DNA of 64,000 nucleotides from Siderastrea radians (lineage: Eukaryota; Cnidaria; Anthozoa; Scleractinia; Rhizangiidae): the NCBI GenBank assembly GCA_964017195.1, contig OZ024895.1, positions 6,630,001-6,694,000 on the forward strand, written 5' to 3'. The position numbers were made by a program, and so were the translations under genes. Positions 37,672-46,200 of this stretch are shown one piece after another; position 1 is the stretch's first letter; the number at the start of each line of letters is the position of its first letter. The notes beneath the pieces were generated by a model. That model did no database searches. It was given only the letters and a program-made list of their open reading frames with translations, and had not been told where the DNA came from.

Positions 37672-38300
37672 CCAGTAAATTGAAGCACTGCTTAATGGCT
37701 TTTAATTTATTTGAATTTTTTAACACTTAGGGATTTATTACAGACCTAAAAGTAAAGCCACCTTTGTACCGCATAACAAACAGTCCGGGGGGGGGGGGGT
37801 ACTCCCATATATAACCTATATAGGTATGTGCCGCTGTGAAGGGTATGGTTTTCAAGCAGTTTGGTCTGGGATAGGGTATAGAAATCAGGGCGTTTTGGTC
37901 TAGCAAGGATATCTGATTGCCGGGAAACTAATAGGTGGTGTGAAAAATTTAGTCCAAAATCGGTTTGAAAAACTCGGAAATATAAAATCTAAATGAAACT
38001 GTGACAACTTTTTTTGATCGAGAGATGGTCTTCCTATAAAAGCACTGTGTGGTTTTATTTCTGACAGATAGCTCGAAAATAGTTAGTCTGGGATAGGGTA
38101 GGGATTTTTGGCATCTAGTCTAGAATAGAGTTGCAAAAAGGACCTGAAAGTGGTCTGGTATACGTTAGGGGTTTCAGAGTCCCTCACCCCCACCAAAATT
38201 TTTTCCGAGTACCCCTCCCCCGGGCAAACAGTACGGCAAGTAAATAAGCCACGTAGCTTTCATTTGAATGGCCAAACTTTAATATTTCCTTCACAGACAC
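37672..38300 (-). repeat. ~108-bp repeat split by a MITE
   Basis: The unit begins before 37778, is interrupted at CAAACAGT, and resumes after 38232 with GTAGCTTTCATTTGAATGG. Confidence 0.65.
37785..38225. mobile_element. G-tract-ended MITE inside a 108-bp repeat
   Basis: Left end CCGGGG with a run of G then TACTCCC; right end GAGTACCCCTCCCCCGGGC. AAACAGT occurs immediately outside both ends (37778-37784 and 38226-38232), a 7-bp target duplication. GGGATAGGGTA recurs inside. Confidence 0.72.
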
Positions 38301-39654
38301 AAAACTGAGAACCAGCCAACCTCAGGTAGAAACGTGCGCCGATTTTAGCGATCAAAGGAGTACCGAGGAATTTATTCAAAGGAGGCTCGAGCGGCTTGGC
38401 CGTATCACGGCTCGTTAACTTCGCCTTAATTCGGCCACATGCAGCGCTAATCATTCGAAACTACGTCAACAACTCTCGTGGACAAGGAATATTCTCAATG
38501 AAGTTGCGCTGTTTTGCGCGCCAGTGGCTTGCAGAGTGCCATTAAGCGAGGCCGTGGGAACAACCCGTGGGAAGAAAAATAGATGTTCGGTGCACAAAAG
38601 ACCGCAGCATTAAGTCTTTTGTCTCTGTTCGCGAGAACACCTGTCGCGGTTAGTCGCAATTGTTTTGCGCTCCCCGTGTTTATATAACAGTGCCCACGGC
38701 TACGGATCAGTCGACCGTCACGGGATTAAGTTGTCTCGAAAACTTGCAAATTTTGCTAACGCGGATCGTTTTCGACGGCGTTGGAATTAAAAAGGCGTCT
38801 GCGGTTTAGACAAATGATAAGTCGTTTGTTACGCTTCCAATGTTAGCATGCCTCAAGTCAAACTCCGCCAAAGTAAAAACAACAAATTCTCATTTTGGCA
38901 AAATAGTGAAAAACATACTGTGCCATATGGCTCAGAAACTTAAATGTCCTTACTTTAAGGGTTTGTGCTTAAAAACATGTTATGTAATACGTGTTTTGTG
39001 ATCCAAACTTCACTGAAACATCGCGCGCATATAAAAACGAACACAGTCGAGTAAGCCTTTTGTAGACAAAATGTCCAAAACTTCATTAACCAGAAAGTTC
39101 GCTCTCCTACTTCGGCGAGATATAAGTCTAACGTGGCGCGCCAGAAAGAAAAAAAATAGCTCAAATGCGGAAAAAGCTACAGAACCGCGAATTAAAAGAT
39201 AAAGAATTTGCCTGTAGGCTGCACCATAATAGTGATTTATCGTCCGTGTAGCTAGCTGTACCAGAGTGTATAATTTCATTTAACCCCTGTTCGAGATTGC
39301 ACTCATCTTGTTAAGTTGTTTTGAAACAAATTTCTTAATTAAACAAAGTTGTTTTGAAACAAGTTTCTTCGTTAAACAAACTTGCAAAGCCATTCGACAT
39401 TTATTCCGTCCTTCCGTTTTGTCCCACACGTATCTGACCGTTTCAAAACAAGCTCATTCTGCCGAATCAAACACTGCAATTAACCCACGCTACGAGTGGG
39501 ATGAATAGACTGGGAAAGGCTGCGTAAATTTTTCTAGATATTTACCGAGCGCACTAGCGATTTTACTCTCCGATGTTGAATCAACTCGTGCAGTTTGCAC
39601 TTTTACTTTGCGAGCAAAAGTTGTTATAACTCGTCAAGTGTGACCAGTGAAGTT
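38301..39654. other. nothing seen
   Basis: Short frames only. A local direct repeat TTGTTTTGAAACAA(A/G)TTTCTT occurs at 39315-39372. Confidence 0.4.
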
Positions 39655-40000
39655 ACGCCATCGAGCAGTACTTTCCTGTAGTGCTGTTGATTATACTGTG
39701 CGATGAAGGTCCAAAGTTTGAGACTGCAGACGCATGAAGTCCTAAAGTATGACAACTCAAGTGAAAGCTACTGAGCAGTACTTTCCTATGGTGCTGTTTG
39801 TTATGCTGTACAAAGTGATTCTAACTTTTGAATTTGTGGATGAAATCCTAAAGTGTGATCATTCAAATGAAGCTACTGAACAGCACTTATCTGTATTGCT
39901 GTTAATTATGTTGTACAAGATGGCTCTAACTTTTGAGTCTGTGGATGAAATCCTAAAGTGTGACCATTCAAATGAAAGCCACTGAGCAGTTCGTTCTCGT
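39655..40000 (+). repeat. ~108-bp repeat, three to four tandem units
   Basis: GAGCAGTACTTTCCTGTAGT, GAGCAGTACTTTCCTATGG and a third AGCACTTATCTGTATTGC, each followed by GTTTGTTATGCTGTACAA-type sequence, TGATGAAATCCTAAAGTG and ATTCAAATGAAAGC. The cleanest copies in the window. Confidence 0.82.
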
Positions 40001-41490
40001 AGTACCGTTCACTCTTGAATATTTTGCGAAAAGAAGTCATATGTGTATGTTTTTAATTTGACTAAGCGTGATGATTTGAAGTGAAAGGCTTTCAAAGCAA
40101 CAACTTACCGCACACCTAGGATAAGACAAAAGAATTTTGCGGGAAACAAGACGAGCATGACAACAAATTGTTCTCGTCGCAACACAATTATAACCGCCCA
40201 GTTGGCACTGGAAATGTTCATTTTATAAACACCTGCTAAAATGCAACATCATTGCTATTTTCTGACAAAGCAGCCAAGCATTAAACACAAACTTCTGCTT
40301 TGCAAGTCTTTTTTAAAAATACAGCTTTTATTTGAAACAGAGCAGAAAATAGGCGCGGCACAGCGGCGTGACAAAGAGCCAAAAACAACACCGAGAAAGT
40401 TCCAAGCTTTCCTTTATTTACTCAAATTATCAGCGGGAAATGGGTTTTCCAAGCTTTCCCTTAGGTTAAAGCCTCTGCTCAACGCCGTTCATCTCGCAAG
40501 CAGCCAGCTCGTAGATGGATTCAGTTTATTCGAACCCAAATGTTCTTATATCTTAAGGGTGGTCTCATTTGCAGCGTACTCGTACAGCGAAAAACGCGAG
40601 AACCTGTTTGTTTTCATCACATCTGGGTTAGGCAGCTTATGGGGTTATTTAAAAAAGTGTACGCGTTAAAAATGCGACAAGTACACGTGTATCCTGCAAA
40701 TAAATACATACGGTATGTTATAAATTGTGTAGTACTTTGATTTCCAGCGGCGTCGGCTAATTTTACCGTATAAATAGTTCCATCGGGTCCATCGGGTCCT
40801 GCAAGTGACTCAAGGAGCACGTGGAAATATTTCAGAACACAATGACGCTGATTTTTATTTCATTACACGAGCGAAAGTAAACATTGTCGTGTCGTGAAAT
40901 TCAGTCTAGAAAGGGAGCTGATCATATCTTTGCGCAAAAGTTTTCGATGCCTTTGAGACAATTGAAATCAAACATTTTCTGATGAGACTTCGATGAGCAT
41001 AACACGAGATTAAGCCCGATCCACTTGGACGCGAATCAAAGAGCCAGCGAAACAATCTGAGTTTTAGATCTACTCGAACGCTGTGTTTTTCGCCAATGTT
41101 TTTTTTTTTTTTTTTTGTAATGATTATTACTTTCATGGGGTGAAGAATTCGTGAAATCGCACTAAAATGGAAAGGGAAAATCTCGCGGGTAAAATGTGTA
41201 CCATACAAAAACTATGAAAAGTGCAAAGCTTACATCTCAACTGGAAAAAAGCCTATATTATTCAACGTAAGTCGAACGACGTTGACACATGTTGATACAT
41301 TTGTCCTCGTAGGTGTTTGTCGGCTATGCTATTATTTTACTTTACTCCGAAATTTACCCTAGCGCCGATAGCGAAGGGGTAGGGGGAGGGCAGTGCCTTT
41401 GCGATATTGGTATTTTTTTGTGGGGGCGGAGGGCTTAAAAAATTTGCCTAGCGTTGATTATGTCAGGCATTATTGTTGTAAACGTTCTTT
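40001..41490. other. no gene recognised
   Basis: A 142-codon plus frame at 40241-40669 shows no domain signature. A long poly-T lies at 41100-41117. Confidence 0.4.
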
Positions 41491-41637
41491 GGGGGGAAGG
41501 GGAGGGAGAGGGGGAAGGAGAGGGGGAGGGGAGGGAGAGGGGGAGGGAGAGGGGGAAGGAGAGGGGGAGGGGAGGGAGAGGGGGAGGGGAGGGAGAGGGG
41601 GAGGGGAGGGGGATGGGGAGGGGGAGGGGCATGGGGG
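41491..41637 (+). repeat. G-rich minisatellite
   Basis: About 147 bp of GGGGAGGGAGAGG-type units with no C until the end of the tract. Dozens of G3-G5 runs can form G-quadruplexes. It makes spurious Gly-Glu-Arg and Pro-Ser frames. Confidence 0.92.
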
Positions 41638-41744
41638 AATATACCGACATTTGTCGCCTGTAGAATAATCTAGTGTTGTTAGTCACAGAGGTGTGGTATT
41701 TTTTTGAAGGGGTAATTTCTGGGTTTTGGTTACTTTTTATTTAA

Positions 41745-41905
41745 GCCTTTGCTAGCATCTAACTTCTCTTTACAATATCACTGTCTGATTAAACATACAG
41801 GTCATGAGAATACAGGAAATGATCACCAAAGACCAAAATAATGTCTTGATGTTCAAATAAATTCTCCTAACTTGTACCATAAGAAAACTATGGAGGTCAG
41901 TTAGG
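41745..41905. mobile_element. MITE family 2, partial copy
   Basis: TAGCATCTAACTTCTC, TTTACAATATCACT and AAATTCTCCTAACTTGTACC match the family interior. The right end is missing. Confidence 0.55.
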
Positions 41906-42004
41906 AAATCTTGCATCTCCCAGTCACTAATATATGATCACCCCTCTGGGCCCTTACCTACCACAATCAGAGAAGCAACAAAACAATTAACACAAGAACA
42001 GAAC

Positions 42005-42335
42005 AAGACAGAACAGACAGATGGACGGTCTCACAGACACACAGTCTGCCTGACAGCCAGACAGACAGACAGACAGAGGGACTGTCTGACAGACAGACAC
42101 ACAGACTGTCTGACAAACAGACAGACAGACAGAGGGACTGTCTGACAGACAAACAGACTACCTGACAGACAGACACACAGACTGCCTAACAAACAGACAG
42201 ACAGACAGAGAGACAGACTGTCTGACAGACAAACAGACTGCCTGACAGGCAGACACACAGACTGCCTAACAAACAGACAGACAGAGAGACAGACTGTCTG
42301 ACAGACAAACAAAGAGACAGACAGAGAAAAGTCTA
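42005..42335. repeat. ACAG-based minisatellite
   Basis: Tetranucleotide ACAG arranged in higher units of about 75-100 bp containing GACTGTCTGACAGAC. CTGTCTGACAGACAG is self-complementary and can form hairpins. The open frames across it are spurious. Confidence 0.9.
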
Positions 42336-42625
42336 GATAATCAAAAAGTCCAGATAATCGAAGTTTGACCATGAAAACTCCATCACTGCTATTGGGATGT
42401 CACTAGCTACCAGTTGAATGTCGCTGTTGTAATTATACAGAGCTTGTTTGTTAACTGCCTGAAGGGAGGGCACCGGAGGCACATGACAGGCATTATATGT
42501 TTTTGAATAACTTTTTACCAAAATCCCCTTCCATTTTCAAAATCCTCTTCTTAGGAGTAAAGGTTTAAAATTAATAAGGTCATGTCCCCTCATTTTGAAT
42601 GATTTGATTTGCTTTCAAGTATAAA

Positions 42626-42908
42626 GAGTGCTTTTCAAATGAGTGTCGTAAAACCAAAACCAAAGTAATTACCCCAGCCAATCACAACAAACACAAAATA
42701 CCCAATGAACCAATCAGAACCCGAAGCAAATAGATGTAACCGGCAACAAGCGTGGGAAAATGTGTGCGAGTATGTCGCGATTGGTTTGAGTTTTCTTCTG
42801 ATTGGTTGAGAAAGTAGCACAAGATTTTTTAACCAATCACAGAGTGAAGTAAAGCGAAACCAAAGCAAAATGCAAATTCCTTTCAACACTCAATTGAAAA
42901 CTGCACTA
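42626..42908. mobile_element. MITE family 4 copy, solo
   Basis: AGAGTGCTTTTCAAATGAGT and CACTCAATTGAAAACTGCACT-type ends, about 283 bp. The interior has repeated AACCAATCA / TGATTGGTT motifs and a CAGAGTGAAGTAAAGC block, shared with the nested copy at 45042-45716. Confidence 0.72.
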
Positions 42909-43139
42909 ATAGAAAACATACTTCTCATATAATTGACAGTCAAATGCCCGAAGGTGGGATCAGAAAATACCGGTAGATCAAATGTCCTCTCTGCCCTCTC
43001 TCTCCCAGATTTAACATAATAGTCCATGGTTTTTGAAGACCTCCATTAATTTGAACTTTGCAAAATTACTCCTTATCAGTCCTTGTAGGGAAAGGCAGGT
43101 CCATAAGAGCAAGGTTTATGTAAACTTGAACAGCACAGT

Positions 43140-43227
43140 TTAAACACTGAAAATCAAACTCACATTCATAAAAATATCTTGGGCATAGTTGTCAGTGTCT
43201 GAATCCCAAAGGCATCTGCAGGCTACC
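43140..43227 (-). CDS. DYNLT2B: DYNLT2B-like exon 4
   Basis: Acceptor CATTTTCAG. Encodes VACRCLWDSDTDNYAQDIFMN after a lysine codon split with exon 3. Two endings are possible: donor use at ATGAAT/GTGAGT (43164), or read-through VSLIFSV and TAA at 43140. No exon encoding the usual final strand was found at lower coordinates down to 40 kb. Confidence 0.75.
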
Positions 43228-46200
43228 CTGAAAATGAATGTTAAGATGGGGTGTGAATGGGGACCTGTCATTCCACTCATCAGACCTATCAATTGATTGA
43301 ATGAATCGGTCAGTGATGGTGTGTATCGATGGATGGATAGATGGATGGACTGAAGGACGAATGCACGGTGTGCAGATACATGTATGTACAGATGGACAGA
43401 CTGGTGGATAGAGGGACAGTTGAACAGATGGACGGATGGTTGGATGGAATATATATAAATATATAAATAATATTTTAAAGATAACGAATTGAAGGCTTCA
43501 TCAGCTATTAAAGTGCTCAATAGATAAACTAGAGCAATGTGTAGATTTGCAGAGTTGGATTATTTGGTCGAAGACATTTATTGCTACTCAGAGTTTCATG
43601 CTTCTTGCAAAGCAATCATCAGGCAACTGCCAAAAATATCGGATACATGAGAATATATACAAAATTTGAAAATACAGAACAATACCTAGTGGCGTGATGT
43701 AGATGGAGATGATTGGCTAATCTAAGCGAGCACAGTGTTTAACAGGAATTTTTTGGAATATTCCAAAAAATTCCTGTTAAACACTGTTAATAATTGAGTG
43801 CAGGCATGTTTTGTCAAATCTAGTCAGATATATAACATAAGTGTTAAACAAGGTCCCCTCAAGGCTGCTGCCTAAGAATAATTATACTAATAAAGGGTTT
43901 GAACCTTGTGGCAGCCTAACTGTACAAAACTTTCATCAGTAACCACCCCCCTGGGTTTTGACGCCACTGTAATTTGTAACTGAACAGTCCTGTAGCAAAA
44001 TGAAATCTATTCATTAAGCTTTCATGTATTGCAAGTTAACACTGACTAAGTATCTTGTACAGACAACACTCACTTGACGCCTTCACCTCTTTGTTCACCG
44101 ATGACAACTTGAACAATAAACTTATATCTGTCCAGTTCAAGCTCTGCAATGAATTACAAACCACATCAAAAGAGTATTATTTGCTGCTCACCTGTAACAT
44201 AATCTTTATAAACATTTTGTAAAACAAGCTTGGTACATTTGACGTGAAGCTAATTATCTTTGAAAGTTTGAGTTGCAATATTTCTGCTGAAAAACAGTTG
44301 TGTCTGGGTGGCCTCAGTCATATTACAAGATGCTTAAGTTTGACAAGTGCTGGGTTAAGAACAACATGTTTTTGGAGTCAGTGACAAAGAAACTCTAAGC
44401 AGCAGAACTAATTCCTCAGCAATTTGTTCCCACAAACGATGGAATTTGCAATGGCTGGCAGTTTTGCACCAGCTGTCCATCCTCATGATTATGAACATGG
44501 ACATTCAAGCAGTAATGATACATTTCATTTCATGCCTATTTCAATTGCTTTCTGTTTTACTTACATTTTGTAACTTGATAATAAACAAATGGGCTGTAAA
44601 ATCAGTGGTGTCAAACAAACGTGTCATATTTTTCTCTTTAAATCCTTCACACACACAAGAAAATGACAATTACCAGGCAAAAATTCAATGTTTCAACCAA
44701 GTATAGGAGTTTGAATTTAAGAATTGATGTAAATTTTTATAACTGGTGCGTGGTGAAATCACTCTGAATAAAATATTGAAAACGACCTACAAGGACAGCA
44801 AGAATGCAACCTTCTAAAAACATACAAATATCCCATTCTACCTCAGCCAATCAAAAAACTGCCATTCCCCTGGTCAGTTGTAGTTCAAAAGTATTGACCG
44901 TGATTATTGACTGTGATATATGAACATAACCGTGATATATTGACCAGGCCACGGTTGTTAAAAGGCTGGATAATTTTATCCTCTAGCCGATTAGGTTATT
45001 TGCTGTCCAGTGGATAACCGTAATACAACCAATACATTGTAGAGCAGTTTTTTTTCCAAATGAATGTCCTTAAACACGGAGCGAGCCTATATAAGGAGGC
45101 TGAACTGTTCAGCCTGCCAATCACAAATCCCAAAGGACGTCACAAAACAAAAGGTTTAATTAGCAAAACAATGACTCTGCACGTGCGATACAGATTTTGG
45201 TACATTTCTTTGCCGTCCTCTGCAAAACAACAACGTGAAATGAATATGTATGTTTTGCACTGTATATTAATTATTTACCATCTTTCATTCTACATAAGTG
45301 AAAACGTTGTTTTATAAAACAACGCTATTTCTCCTGGTGCCCGCTTCTGTTGTGCGACGGTTCAGGCTTTGGCCGCCATCGGCCGCCATTGCTGAAGAAA
45401 AAGAAGCCAATTAAGTGCTAGAGGGGGGGCTATTTATAGGCTCGCTCCGTGTTTAAAACCAAAACCAACGAAAGCACCTACGCTAACTAATCACAACAGG
45501 AACAAAACAAAGGATGAACCAGTCAGAAGCTGAAACAAATACAGGTAATTAGCATCAAGTACAAGAAAATGCATGTGAGCCAGTCATGATTGGGTTTGGA
45601 TTTACTTTTAACTAGTTGAGAAAGGGGCGTGAGCCTTTTTAGCCAATCAGAGAGTGAAGTAAACTACAACCAAAGCAAACACAACATTACTTTTGACACT
45701 TATTTGAAAACTGCTCTATCCGGTGGGTGGTAGCTTATTTAGTGGATAAAGTTGTCCAACCTTTGAACAACTGGGGCCAGACCATCAATAGCAACTTGAT
45801 CAAAATCCACCAAAGACAGCACAAAAAAGGGATCTTTTGAACTGATGCAACTATGCTGATTTATGGCAGTGTAAAATGAAACCATTGAGCCTCAAAGTTC
45901 GTGTGTTATTGAGCCCAGGGAAACTTCAGTTCACTTCTGTCAAGTATTGTTTACTGTCATCATAACAAACAGAATTTTAAGACTAATTTTTATGGATATT
46001 GCAGGTCCTGTCCACATATAATTTATAGTATATATATACTGTAAACTAGTCAAGAAGAATTTGCATGACTCAGAAGGGATTAAATGTGCCCTCTCACACG
46101 AAAACTTTCCTAACGGCTAGGCCTTTTGACACAGATAGCCATTCATAAGCCGTTCATCAGCTGTTGAACGGGATGGGATACCAACAACACTACCTTGTGA

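Larger units (their letters stand above)
44945..45778. mobile_element. MITE family 3 copy, outer level of a three-deep nest
   Basis: GGCCACGGTTGTTAAAAGG and CCTTTGAACAACTGGGGCC ends, as in the intact 145-bp copy at 29612-29756, but 834 bp long because family 4 is inserted after CATTG. Removing that insertion and one TA restores a TATCCGGTGGGTGG segment that follows the intact copy's CTATCCACTGG. Confidence 0.82.

Noticed and set aside
40241..40669. 142-codon plus-strand frame
   Set aside because: No domain or repeat signature. Composition looks random.
41393..42372. Gly-Glu-Arg, Pro-Ser and Cys-Leu-Ser-Val frames
   Set aside because: They come from the G-rich and ACAG minisatellites.
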